Below, piece by piece: positions 34,801-44,312 of a DNA stretch of 64,000 nucleotides; positions within the stretch are counted from its first letter, which is position 1, and every line of letters starts with the position of its first letter. The notes below the pieces were generated by a model. The model was not told the origin of the DNA and did not search any database. It worked only from the letters and a program-made list of their open reading frames with translations. The stretch is taken from the NCBI GenBank assembly GCA_035079385.1, contig JAVHKY010000024.1, positions 8,432,001 through 8,496,000 on the forward strand, read 5' to 3'. Made by a program: the position numbers and the translations under genes. This DNA comes from Aspidiotus rigidus (lineage: Eukaryota; Arthropoda; Insecta; Hemiptera; Diaspididae).

Positions 34801-37800
34801 TCTAAAGGGCATCTCTAAGGTACAACAAAGCGGCGTAAGAATACGTTTGTATGGTAAACCTGTGAGTCTTACAATTGATATGTCATCACACAACCACAAT
34901 ATCTGGGAAAATGGAATGCTTGAGAGTCAAGTCGTGGAACCTTTCGAGCTCAAATGATCAGCCTGAAAGCCTTCTCTCGTAGTGAGCCCACCGAAAAGGG
35001 AGATGTGAGAACGTATGAATTTTCACAATCATTCCGTGTAATTAACGTTGCACTAAACTCGCAGATAGGATTTTGAGCCGAATGTCATGGCGCTAAAGCT
35101 TATAGATACAGCGCTTTTGTTGTTGCGTGAAAGCAACTCTGAGGTACTTCAAAGGGGCGTAAGAACAGATTCACATGATAAACCTCCGAGTCTTACATAT
35201 AATAAGATCAAAACTACCATATTACCGGCGACGACGATGACAAACTGGAATGTCCTATTCACTCGCAATGTCTTCGCGAGTTGATCAATGTTTATGATTC
35301 CAACATAATTATCCTCATACTCCTACTGTCCCTAAGCAATTGTGACTTGCGATGAGAAACGGATGCTTATTAACCATTGGCAGGAATACCATTTCTGTCT
35401 GATTGGACACGGCGTCCGATCAGACAGAAATTATGTTCCTGTCAGTGGGTAACGAGCATTTTTTTTTTTTAATCACAGGTCACAATTAGTTAGTAGTTTG
35501 CGCACAAGGCGAGGTCCGCGTATGCTATTTGCAGCAACAACCGCCAACCAAGTAATCGCTCAAGGACTGTAATTGAAAAATTTAATAAGGTTTTGAGCTC
35601 TGTTGAGTTTCAAATGATAAGGTCATTCCAAATAAAAAGTTACTAAAGATTTTCTATTCTGGGAAGAACATAATGCAAAACTTCGTGATATAAAGCAGGG
35701 GGGTGCCGTAAGGCCATTTTCAAGATGATTCTTCGTATTCGTTTTAGGGAGGCCCTTATAATTTAATTTTTTTTTTTAGCTACAAGAAATTAAAGTTTTA
35801 GGGGGGTTTCTTCATTGGACCAAGGGGGTCACGGCACCCCTGTAAAGCAAGTTAGAATCGAGAAGGGAGGAAACAAGCCTCCTATTATAATGTCAATTAG
35901 ATCGATGTATCGACTTCCACATCGAAATCATCAACTAAATATAAATATCGACATATTGATTTACCCCCTCCTCTCTTCCCTCTCAGCCCAACATACGCGT
36001 CATAGCCCAGTATAGCCCAGTGTAGGCCATTCAGCTTATTTACTTCGTATAATGAAGGCTAAGGGTACAGATCCCAAAGTAGCGATGGTCGAAATACCTC
36101 CAAGTCTCTACAGTAGGTCAAGGTCACTAATGACGTCATAAGCTTGTGACGTCATCAGTTCACTACGTCATTTTTGTCTTGCGATTTCGTAATGTATATT
36201 GATATGATTTCATATGTCATTGGAGTGAGGGACAGTCAGAAATCTCCGTCACGTTATGCGTTAAGCGATTCGTGACGTCATCAATGACCTTGACCTTACT
36301 TTAGAGACTTGGAAAAATTTCTATCTTCAATCTTCATTTATTCTAGAAGGGCGATGGGGCTGAAGAATCCTATGGCGCCGAGCCAAATTAATTTAACAAT
36401 ATAGGCCTATAATACCAAAAAATAATAATGAATAAAAAATGATAATAATAAAATAAAACCCACAAAAAAATAATGAGTGAATAAAAATAAAAATGATTAT
36501 GAATGAACAAATGAAAAAAAAAAAAATTAGAAGCCATTGCAGATGTTGCAATAGCAGCGGGGAACCCGCAATTCCTCAACACGACCTCTCAGGTGGTGTG
36601 GAACTGAGTTGATAATTAAACGAATCCGTTCCTTTAAGTTACGGCTATCCATAATAAACAAGAAAGAGGAACGTTGGTTCGTTCGGTCCTGTTGCTCACA
36701 AGATGGCTGCTTTTCATAGCCTAGTTCACAGACTGACTCGTATTCCTTTGAGTCAGTCTGCCTTCAAGAAAGAGTTAATCACAATAAAACACCTGGCCAG
36801 AGTGAATGGGGTCAATGTCGATGTTGACGTGATGGTTCGGAGGAAAGTTACGAGGGGCCTCCTGGATTCCACCACCTCCCTCCTCCGAGACACGATCCGT
36901 GATCGCCGTTTGCGTTGGATCAGTCTCCCTTTCTTGGGGAAGTTCTCCCAGCAATTGGGTCGGGCCCTTCGCCCGTTTGGCTTCAGACCCGCGTTTTACA
37001 ACCCTACCACAGTCAAGAGGTTGTTTGTGAGACTGAAGGACCCCATACCTATCGATGAGAGGAGTGGTGTGTATAAGTTGGAGTGTGAGGATTGTGGAGG
37101 CTTTTATATTGGTGAGACCAGCCACCAAATGAAAGTTCGAGTAGCTGAGCACCTGAAGTCTTGGAAGAAGGGACACTTGGGGGAGTCAGCTTTCGCCGAT
37201 AACTTAATAAACAGTGGCCACAGCTTCCGAGAGAATATAAGTGGTTAATTAAGATATCGTCGATAGGTTTCCTCAAATTCGTTTGTTATCATTATCATCA
37301 GACAGGGGTGGTCCAAAGGCTGTTTCAGTAGTGAGTGGGAGCTGATACTGATAGGATTTTTCAAACCATAAAAATTTCTGTATAATTTGTCAACGTGCAT
37401 CCCATGGAGAGGGAGAAGAGAACCCCTCCTGGGATCATTTCTAGAAGAATATTTTTCCAAATTTTTGTGAAGGTCGGTAACTCAGCTCCTCGCATACATT
37501 TCTCAAAACTCTTTAGGTTTACCACTCTCTCTAGAGCTCAAAGCTTTTCTTAAATACGTGGCACAAAGCAAAGACATGAGATTTTATGTCGGTGTATTTT
37601 TTGTTGTAGGACTGAAGATGAGATTTGAGCATTGACAGACTTTTACAAATATTTTCGAGAGGCTGTTCAAAACACCTGAAATATGAAAGATCATTTCACA
37701 TGATTCATTCAAGGCTTAGGAAAGACTAATTGGTTTTTGTTTCAAGCCCTCCAGGCAGTCCTGAAGTTGGCAAAGGAGCCAACTCGTATAAGCGCGAGTC

Positions 37801-40800
37801 AAAGAAAAAACATGTCAACTTCGACCAAGAATGGGGCACACGAGCTTTAAATCGCAGCTAGCTCTCGAAGGAAAAAATAGGTGGATTACATTCCTAAAAT
37901 GTTGTCTGTCGTATCATTCAAGTTCAGAATGAGCCAGAAATAAGGCACAGTTACATGGGAGAGAAGTTAAATATAGATAAATATCGAAAAGAAACCGTTC
38001 TCTTTTTCGTTAGTTCGGAGTAATTTTAGATACCGATATCGTTGACAATTATATTGAAGGGCAAGGTTTCCGGCTCACTTATTCTTCTAACACTATTATG
38101 TGGTATCGATTGCGTCTGTGGTCGAGGAAAACTTTGTTAAAGCGTGGGACGAAAAATATTTCTGGAGGATCATAGAGTCAGAGAGCTTCTTTTATTCCGG
38201 CGTCGAGACGAGCGTGGTAAAATTTCAAGTCCCGCATACTTCGTTCTTATTTATTTTCGATAAAGTTATTCATTTCGAGCTATACTTTTACTGCGCGAGC
38301 AATCGTTATCGAAAATTAATTCAATACGAATTTTCATAGATGAACCGCCTACGATAATAATGACGACGGTTAAAATGGAATATTCCGAAGATCAAATTAA
38401 AGCTGAAGAAATAAAAGTGCCCCAGCGAGTTGACGAAAAAGCGTCTGATAAATTAATTGATGACGGACTGAATAGGCCAGACCCACCAACACCTACAAAA
38501 CCGCAACCCGAACCGCGTAAAATGGAGGGCGAGGTCACCATCCACCGTACCGAAGGAATGAAACGAACTGAAACGAGAAGTCGAAATGAGAAGTATTGAA
38601 CATTCAATATTGTAGTCTATACTTATAATACGTAGAAATCCCCCCCCCCCCTTTATACAACGTATATAGTTGTTAACCACGTTTCTTACCCAGAAAACTT
38701 TTCTACAAAATACCACATTAACAATTTTTTGCACGACTTGTTATTTTGGGTCAAATTTTATTATTTTGCGAAGGTTGAAAAGAACTGTGAGGATAGATTC
38801 GAGTGACAGTAATAATTTTTCGCAAGTTCAAGAACCTCGTAAGGTGAGCGCAGACGACAGTGAACGAAGTTATAGTTTGATGAAGGATCGAGAACAGATT
38901 TTATCGCCTGCTACTAATGAGACCGCCGAAGAAGATGGAGATGATGTGTCGACAGACTCGGATAAAGATACTATTATGGGGCAAAACGACGGCGAAGAAC
39001 ATAAAAAGCTCGTTAACCAACAGGAAGAGTCTTTCGAAGAGCTGCCCTACGTTCCTACAACATTACCTTTAGAAAGGTAGGTTAGTCACGCGACGAAAAT
39101 TTGAATTGAGGTTGCGTGACGCCCACTATGAGCGGTTTTCTATTTCTCATCCTTTATTTTATAAAATGTTTATTGTTTGTTATAACGTAGAGAGGTATCA
39201 TTAATTTGTTAAACAGATCGGTAGCTGTGCCAATTGTTCCGATTAAAGAACGTGTGAGTGAGGTACGCACATGCTCGGTTGACAGACCGCGTTCCGGCTC
39301 GACATTGAACCCGGCATCATTGGAGACTTACGTCAATAGTCTTCCACCAACGACGATGACCACTGAACCATCCCTATCGACTGAAAAACTACACATTACA
39401 CTGCCACGGTAATATTTTTTCCGATACACAATTAGCTCAGTTCGATATTTGGGACGGGGTATTTTTTCGGTTCTTTACGACGTATGTGTACATTTTTAAT
39501 TTAGGTGGAAGTAACTTCTTTACGAATCCACCAAAGGAGGTATTAAATTACGTTCTCCATTTTCTATAAACTTTTCAGCGTAGCAACTCGAAGTACATTT
39601 CTGATATGGATTTATATTTTTTAGCAATAAGAAAAAGTTGGGAAAGGGAATTTACAAAATTAATATTCCAAGACTCAATTTTTTTCAAATCCCTCGAGAA
39701 GGGCAGCTATTCCCCTCCCCATTCTTCAGTCGATATTTTTCCTTGTTCTCTTGATAGAATCACCCTTAACCAAGGAAGATTAGGCCCAAAAATAAGAGTA
39801 CGTAAATGGAAATAAATAGGTTTTTTTCGTGGATTACGTTTAAAGTTGTCTCCTGATAAACATACTAAAAATCCACTGCGATCAGAGAGCGGGTCCTTCC
39901 CCGAAGGAAGTCAAAGTACCACAAAAATTGGTTTTCTAAGAATAAATCAAAAACTAAGCATCAGAGAAAAAAAAGTTTCAAGCGAAATTTGTTCCTCACC
40001 GAATTTCCTACAAATTTCACTAACTTAGCCCAAAAACTCGACTTGAAAAGTTGGTTTGAAAGTTAAGCGATTATTTTTGATTTCAGTGTTAGTGTAGGCA
40101 AATTAGACAGATTTTGGGGAAAAAACATTGCGACGTAGTAAAGGTCTGATTGCTGGAAATGGTGAAGAATGATGTCCAAAACAACATACTAACTTCTCCG
40201 CGTTTTTCCCACGGAGCCTTTTTTTCATGAGAGGGAGTTCAAACCCCCTCGAAATCAGTTTTTTGTAAATATCCCGCTTAAAATACGCATTTTAAAGGAA
40301 AAAGTCATCAGTTAAAAATTATTTCTCGTGAAATTTCTTATCGGTCTACGTATTTCATTTCTAATCTACACGTGATAGTTAGCCCAAAAATTCATGGAGA
40401 TTCAGCTTCAGCCATGCAAATCCGCGAATAACGCGCTCCGGTCTTCTTCCCCACCTCAACTTTATGAGGGAGCTGTAAACATACCAGGCCAGCATATCCT
40501 GCTCCATTTTCGGACTGAAAAGCTGAATTTCGTGTGCTACGTTTTTTCTTTATTATGCTCTCGAGTTTTTCATTCTGGTCGTTTCAAGTGATGGTGGGAA
40601 TGGATGTGGTCTTCTGTTGTGGACTCGCGGTGAGAGTTTGACTTGGACCCCGCGTACAATTGAAGTGAGCTGACGTTTGGAAATTCTCCATTGTTCCAAG
40701 CAATGGAAGGAATGTCACCAAGAAGCTTCTTATTGTTGTGTGCTCCCACAAATTCAGGAAGGATGAGCCTCCGCCATGCAAATCTGAGAATAACGCGCTT

Positions 40801-43800
40801 CTTGTCAAAGGTGGCGTAGTCGCATGAGGGTTTCATGTTGATAGTCGATTGGGCCAGGCAAACTTGCTCCGCCATTTCAGGTGATCCCCGAAGAAGCTTG
40901 TTTTGCGGTGAGAGATTGAGGACATGAGTCTTGCAATGATCAAAATGGAGGAACAACAGATAACGAGCTTCTTGGTATCATTCCCCATATCGCCTGGAAC
41001 AATAAGAAATTCAGCAAGTTTGCCTGGTCCCATTGAACACGGAGTCGCAGTCGGCCTTTCACCGTGATCCCAAAACCTTACCTCAGAAGACAACGATTGG
41101 AGGGAGAAAGATACGAGAACAAATATAGCACAATTGATTCCATCCTTTTTCATACTAAAAACTGCAAATTATCAAAATTGGGTTCTGCTTGTCTTCTGGG
41201 TCCTCCCCAAAGGACTGTAGGGAGAAAGAGGTGTCCACAATGGAGAAACTCGAGAGCATAATACAGCAAAAACGTAGCACACAAAATTCAGACTGTCTTC
41301 AATCCGAAAATGGAGCAGCACATGCTGGCCTGGCATGTTTACAGCCCCCCATTCAGCTTTTTACATATCATACATATTGTAAAGAGTACATAAGAAACGA
41401 TTTTCAAAATGTTCGTCCATGGTATGGAAAACTTTATTTCCATGTATGACGGGCAGTTGATTATAACTTTCTCAAAATAATATCGCCCTAGAACAATTAA
41501 TTAAAACTAACAAAATTACAAATAGTATATTTTTTATCATACTAGCAAAATTTTTTAAATCGCTCAACTTTCAATCCAACTTTTCAGCTCGAATTTTTGG
41601 GCTAAGTTGAAATATGTAGTGATTTTTGTAGGAAATTTGATGAGGAACAACTTTTGTTTGAAACTTTTCTTTATCTGAAAACTAATTTTTGAGGTACTTC
41701 GACCTCCTTCGAGGAAGGATCCGCTCTCTGATCGCTATGGATTTTTAGTATGTTTATCAAAAGACCATTTTAAACATAATCCACGAAAAAAACATATGCC
41801 GGCATTTATTTCCATTTCAAAACCTAATCTGCCTTGGCTACCTTCCTTCTAGGTCGAAAATTTTACCAAGTCGCCCTCCTTCAATAATCGGAATTTTTTA
41901 AGTACCTTTTTCCTTTCATACAGCTCAGAAGTCGAAACTTTTCGAGACACTCACCCTTTCGAGGAAGTGTCGTTTGGGAAAATATGTTGAAACCTCCGAC
42001 CTACTTTGGGAACTAAGGAAAATGAAGAACTATGAGCTGCGTATAATTATATGAGAAGGTAATATGGAAAATCCTTTTTGATGTAGGTCAAGGTCATTGA
42101 TGACGTCATATAACGCTCCGCCTCCTGTATTTATATAGTTCCGGGGTAAATACTTTAACAGAGAACCTCTCTTTTTTATGGGGGGTTGATATTGCGAAAA
42201 ATGTCTGGTGGCCGCCTTCCGCCGACCGGAACCCTGACCCACATTGTTTTTTGAAGGGGTAAGGGACCCCACTCCAAACTTTCTCACGCCAGGCAAGTTT
42301 ATTCTTAGCATTACATACATTGTCGTGTCATGGTGTATCTTGACCCGGTAACTTTGCCAAGGCAATGGTCTCCTGGGATAAGTACTGCTACTGTTGGCAC
42401 ATCATAATGGATTGATGAAAGAATCTTAAAAATAAAAGACTGTTTTGTGGGCATGCTCGTCAGCCACGCACCTCCAGCAAACGCGGCGTGCGTCTTATCG
42501 ACTTCTTAACCAGCGTTAACGAGGGATAATTGGGGTTGGCTTTTTGTTTCTAATGTCAGCAGAGTATTGCTGTTCACCGTTGGACGTTGCTCTTTCCTTC
42601 ATCGGTTCGTAAGACTTCCCTCTCTGATCGATGTCCCTGATGTACTTCAAGACTTGTTTTTATCGCCGACCCAGAGGTTCCAATGGATCCAGTGCAAATC
42701 TCGGGCACTTTCTCAGAACGTACTCTTCGGTTTCATCTTCCTCTGGGTACATAGGGTACTTTCTCGAGGAGCCTTATGTAAATTGAAACAGGTATCTTCA
42801 AAAGTGGCCGTGGTCACTGAGAGCTTGAGCTGAATAGAAATCAACTTCTAGGGTCCGGAAGCTTACCTTCGAGATGTAGCTACGAGTCCACTGCCTGTAT
42901 TTTGTGTATTCTCCATCATAGCTGGCATATGCGGATAATTTCTGGGTCCAGGTATTCAGGAAATGGCAGTATGTTGTCTTTCTGTTCAATAAAGCATTCC
43001 CAACGTCTGAGCCAAGTCTGCTTATCCGCTCGGGCTATGATATCCAGGACCAGGGTGGCTGCCCAGTGATTGCACAAGCGTTAAACTACACTGTCCTCAT
43101 GACTTGTGCATCTGACCATACCTTTGTGAAGGCCCTCAACCTCTTCTTCAAAGCTAATCAATCTAAAAAAAAGGAATTAACTAGTCAAGGGTACCACTTT
43201 GAAGCTTTTGCTACACACGGCTCACAATAGCGCTTTCGAGAGTTACCTGTTATACCACCACCCGAGTTACAAGTTGAAATTTGAGTATTTCCAGTCTGTA
43301 CCCTTGAAACTAGATTGTCTGAAAATGTTTCAATTTTCCTCCTTATTCCTCTTTTTGGGCAATCCTACAATTGAGCATGATATACTTGGGTTGAATGAGG
43401 GCAGGGAGACTTGAGTGTCCGTCAAGCAAATAGTGGTCAAAGTGCCCTTTGTCCCTCTTAATATTTATAATACTGCGATTTGACTGAATCCACGAGATCC
43501 CTTTTCTCCTTAACTAATCCCGGCCTCCAAACTTTTGCCAGTCTCCTTGGAATTTTTGTTGACATCATTGCTGATCAGATAAAATTGGGACAAATGTTCA
43601 CAATAGGTTTAATTTAAACGCGCCATCGGGGGCTACTGATTTTCATTTCCATTGACTCCAAACGGGATTACATTGGTTGAAGAAATTTTTCATTCTCATT
43701 GGCTTCTCCTCGCTCCCTTGTTGTAGCTGTATTGGGCTACGTTTCTATTGTTTACCATATTTGTAGCTCTCTACCAGTAAGGGAATCGAAAAATTTTTCT

Positions 43801-44312
43801 GCTTGGCCTGTGTTGTGATTTCTTGAAATGTTGTATCTTTTTCCTGGTCTCCTCCTAATTCCTAAATTCAATCTGAATATAATAACGTACAACTAATTTT
43901 CAAGTTTTCCTTTAGGACAGATCCTCTAGTAAACAATCCCGGAAAAAAGCTGCCTCCAACGAGAAGTAAAACTACTACGTGCGTAACCTCCAAACGACAT
44001 CATTCATTATCTGCGTGCGCCAGCGATGATAAGAAATCATCACCTCCCCCTCTACCACCTCGCAAATCCAGCTTGTCGTGGATTTCGTTCGACGATACTG
44101 GTCAGGAAGTTAGACAATCACCCAGGAGAATAACCACACTACCAAGTTCGTACGCTGTTGAGACCCGACAACCGACCGGAGGTCGATTTCCAAAATCGGA
44201 TCTCTCGGAGAGAAGGTCGAGCGAAAATGTGATACTGGCGGTGAGTCCGGACGAGTGTCCGTGCGAATGCCACGAAGATACGATTTTATCGAACAGATTC
44301 TCGCGTCGTTAG
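22604..44312 (+). CDS. Large serine-rich protein of unknown function, nine coding exons, 1123 residues
   Basis: I joined nine exons: 22604-22859, 29183-29316, 29828-31352, 31640-31800, 33422-33572, 38340-38592, 38774-39076, 39217-39408 and 43916-44312. Every junction has GT/AG borders and matching phases, and the total is 3372 nt with one terminal stop. An in-frame TAA at 22580 precedes the chosen ATG. The protein is acidic at first (SSEDLSDERESPLDED), then very rich in Ser from about residue 140 (SGRTSRVSSVGSVASQGSG). It repeats an IPL motif at residues 340, 518 and 701 and has a basic patch in exon 4 (SFRSLFSTIFKRGGSFKHKK). It also has a class II SH3 ligand PPPLPPRK at 1035-1042 and a CPCECH cluster at 1106-1111. 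I see no enzyme domain, signal peptide or membrane segment. It looks like a disordered scaffold or cytoskeleton-associated protein, but that is inference. Confidence 0.85.
24005..24345 (+). pseudogene. LINE reverse transcriptase C-terminus, degenerate
   Basis: Across shifting frames the plus strand reads SYGTQTWSLKK, WEDRLMEKLGQ, KRL.., HMTG, GMGRPRTR and EAYSRE.ADYS. SYG.QTW, G..RPRTRW and EAY lie in this order at the C-terminus of RTE/CR1-like element polymerases. Many stops are present. An antisense open frame at 23752-23970 lies just upstream and is probably not coding. Confidence 0.5.
24349..25424. repeat. Possible MITE with GATAAACC inverted ends and internal repeats
   Basis: The left edge reads GATAAACCCAAAT and the right edge reads, inverted, GATAAACCAAAT. 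Between them a short motif resembling GTCGATTTCTGGACA recurs roughly every 60-130 bp in both orientations. I could not find a clean target duplication, so the borders are tentative. Confidence 0.4.
26690..26933. repeat. CTCGAGAGTCGAAATT-family repeat copy
   Basis: Contains GACGGCTTCCTTAACGAAGT, then GGAACGCAGGGAACCTGTTT, then ATATATAGCTTGAGAGTCGA, then a C-run and ATAAAACAGGTTCCCTGTTA. The same blocks in the same order occur near 54600 and 54950. Confidence 0.78.
26934..27274. mobile_element. 341 bp hairpin (foldback) element with about 155 bp arms
   Basis: The left arm (26934-27088) and right arm (27117-27274) are inverted copies at roughly 85-90% identity, separated by about 28 bp. The outer ends read AAAAAATTGAAAAATGCA on both sides. 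Matching internal blocks include AGTATTTTCGACGCTGATCA and CGCGAATCGTAGCGACGCGC. It begins exactly where a neighbouring repeat ends (..CAGGTTCCCTGTTA). There is no protein frame. A transcript would fold into a near-complete double-stranded RNA. Confidence 0.85.
29183..29316 (+). CDS. Serine-rich gene, exon 2
   Basis: The acceptor is CCTTGTTTCTAG and the donor is GTGAGT. Encodes residues 86-130 with an acidic SSTEELSFQEEDTDKQKRKK stretch. Confidence 0.82.
29828..31352 (+). CDS. Serine-rich gene, exon 3 (main exon)
   Basis: The acceptor is CTCCTGTATAG and the donor is GTGAGT at 31353. It encodes residues 131-638, starting DLPPENYLRKDSGCSDIALL. It holds the Ser-rich low-complexity region, the phrase SSPHRMSVETSFCGPKP, a KRKKPAIENPKTQKF basic stretch and the first two IPL motifs (TQIYIPLKGS and TQYIPLRGS). 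The antisense 195-residue frame inside it is a shadow. Confidence 0.88.
31640..31800 (+). CDS. Serine-rich gene, exon 4
   Basis: The acceptor is CTCATCGAACAG and the donor is GTAAGT. It encodes residues 639-692, including the basic amphipathic SFRSLFSTIFKRGGSFKHKK, a possible membrane or lipid contact site. Confidence 0.85.
31860..33000. repeat. Decayed tandem array of the CTCGAGAGTCGAAATT repeat, in intron 4
   Basis: About 17 irregular units of 45-70 bp follow the pattern TATAGCTC, 4-10 bases, GTCGAAATTTTTCCAAGTC, then a pyrimidine-rich spacer such as CCTCCT. Divergence between units is high, so this array is older than the dispersed copies elsewhere. Confidence 0.7.
33008..33070 (-). repeat. 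tRNA-like fragment (possible SINE remnant)
   Basis: On the minus strand, CTCGTTATGATAACGAG can form an anticodon-like stem and loop. It is followed by GGTCGCGGGTTTGATTCCCA, which contains a B-box-like GGTTTGATTCC. The loop lacks the invariant U at position 33 and no acceptor stem or D arm is visible, so this is not a functional tRNA gene. Confidence 0.45.
33422..33572 (+). CDS. Serine-rich gene, exon 5
   Basis: The acceptor is TTTTTACAG and the donor is GTAATC. Encodes residues 693-742 with the third IPL motif (SIIIPLHSPDE). The frame would reach a stop 9 nt after the donor if not spliced. Confidence 0.82.
35332..35492. mobile_element. 161 bp hairpin element (MITE-like)
   Basis: The outer arms read AATTGTGACTTGCGAT and, inverted, AATTGTGACCTGTGAT. 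Inside them 35363-35459 forms a tight 97 nt hairpin: TCTGTCTGATTGGAC pairs with GTCCGATCAGACAGA around a 5 nt loop, and the stem extends to ATGCTTA..TAACGAGCAT. This is most likely a small inverted-repeat element. A precursor microRNA is the alternative. Confidence 0.7.
35694..35850. repeat. Short element with CAGGGGTGCCGT-like inverted ends
   Basis: The left end GCAGGGGGGTGCCGT and the inverted right end ACAGGGGTGCCGT match, and TAAAG lies just outside on both sides. The ends look hAT-like, but the duplication is imperfect. Confidence 0.4.
36113..36305. repeat. Inverted-ended repeat with paired TCAAGGTCA and TGACGTCA motifs
   Basis: The left end holds TCAAGGTCA (36118-36126) and TGACGTCA (36131-36138 and 36147-36154). 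The right end holds TGACGTCA (36273-36280) and the inverse TGACCTTGA (36285-36293), so the two ends mirror each other. TCAAGGTCA is the extended half-site of FTZ-F1/ERR-type nuclear receptors and TGACGTCA is the CRE/ATF palindrome. Related copies lie near 42085, 46765 and 56760. Confidence 0.7.
36620..37248 (+). pseudogene. Penelope-like retroelement fragment: end of RT plus GIY-YIG endonuclease
   Basis: The open frame at 36703-37248 (181 residues) continues upstream in frame as FGPVAHK before MAAFHSLVHRLTRIPLS. Such a HKMAAFHSL.HRL..IPLS segment is where Penelope-like reverse transcriptase passes to its C-terminal part. Residues 115-165 carry the GIY-YIG-type nuclease: GVYKLECEDCGGFYIGET, then an R..EH motif (KVRVAEHLKSW) and a CxxC pair between the two half-motifs. 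The frame ends shortly after GHSF. The reverse transcriptase core is missing, so this is a 5'-truncated copy in intron 5. Confidence 0.8.
38340..38592 (+). CDS. Serine-rich gene, exon 6
   Basis: The acceptor is ATTTTCATAG and the donor is GTATTG. Encodes residues 743-826, including the proline-rich RPDPPTPTKPQPEPR. Confidence 0.8.
38774..39076 (+). CDS. Serine-rich gene, exon 7
   Basis: The acceptor is TATTTTGCGAAG and the donor is GTAGGT. Encodes residues 827-927, strongly acidic (NETAEEDGDDVSTDSDKD). An internal AAG-GTGAGC at about 38844 resembles a donor and could give a shorter form. Confidence 0.78.
39217..39408 (+). CDS. Serine-rich gene, exon 8
   Basis: The acceptor is GTTAAACAG and the donor is GTAATA. 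Encodes residues 928-991 (SVAVPIVPIKERVSEVRTC, then NPASLETYVNSLPPT). Confidence 0.82.
39768..41842. mobile_element. 2.1 kb foldback element with long inverted arms, in intron 8
   Basis: The left arm (39768-40090) and right arm (about 41563-41842) are inverted copies. Shared blocks in mirrored order include CCAAGG..GATTAGG, TTTTTTTCGTGGATTA, GATAAACATACTAAAAATCC, GCGATCAGAGAGCGG and TTAGCCCAAAAA. Inside, further inverted pairs occur (AACGCGCT..CTTCTT units and CATGCAAAT..GCGAATAACGCGC against CATGCTGGCCTGGCATG). Short frames within are not supported as genes. Part of the sequence belongs to the GTTGTTCCTCGTTAAATTTC family also seen at 46850-49190. Confidence 0.75.
41843..42400. repeat. CTCGAGAGTCGAAATT-family repeats
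   Basis: Units with GGTCGAAAATTTTACCAAGT, ATACAGCTCAGAAGTCGAAA, AGGTCAAGGTCATTGATGAC and TTTTAACAGAGAACCTCTCT are present. Confidence 0.65.
42600..43120 (-). pseudogene. LINE polymerase C-terminus (R1/Jockey-like), degenerate
   Basis: On the minus strand the sequence reads FYSAQALSDHGHF, a stop, RYLFQFT, a stop, then YPEEDETEEYVLRKCPRFAL. LTQ.L.GHG.F..YL..F followed by CP.C.EEDT.EHVLF.CPRF is the C-terminal zinc-knuckle region of many insect LINE polymerases. Stops and frame changes show it is dead. Confidence 0.55.
43916..44312 (+). CDS. Serine-rich gene, exon 9 (stop codon)
   Basis: The acceptor is TTTTCCTTTAG. Encodes residues 992-1123 and ends ILSNRFSRR-stop. It holds the SH3-type ligand PPPLPPRK (residues 1035-1042) and a CPCECH cluster near the end. 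Confidence 0.85.

Larger units (their letters stand above)
33573..38339. other. Intron 5 of the serine-rich gene
   Basis: It contains two diverged direct repeats of about 270 bp (near 34650-34920 and 35005-35240, sharing AACTCGCAGAT, GGCGTAAGAA and GAGTCTTACA). It also has a hairpin element (35332-35492), a short inverted-end element (35694-35850), a motif-rich repeat (36113-36305) and a Penelope-like fragment (36620-37248). The last 1 kb before exon 6 is featureless. Confidence 0.6.

Noticed and set aside
40570..41153. Minus-strand frames of 106-128 residues.
   Set aside because: They lie in the interior of the foldback element and show no recognisable motif.
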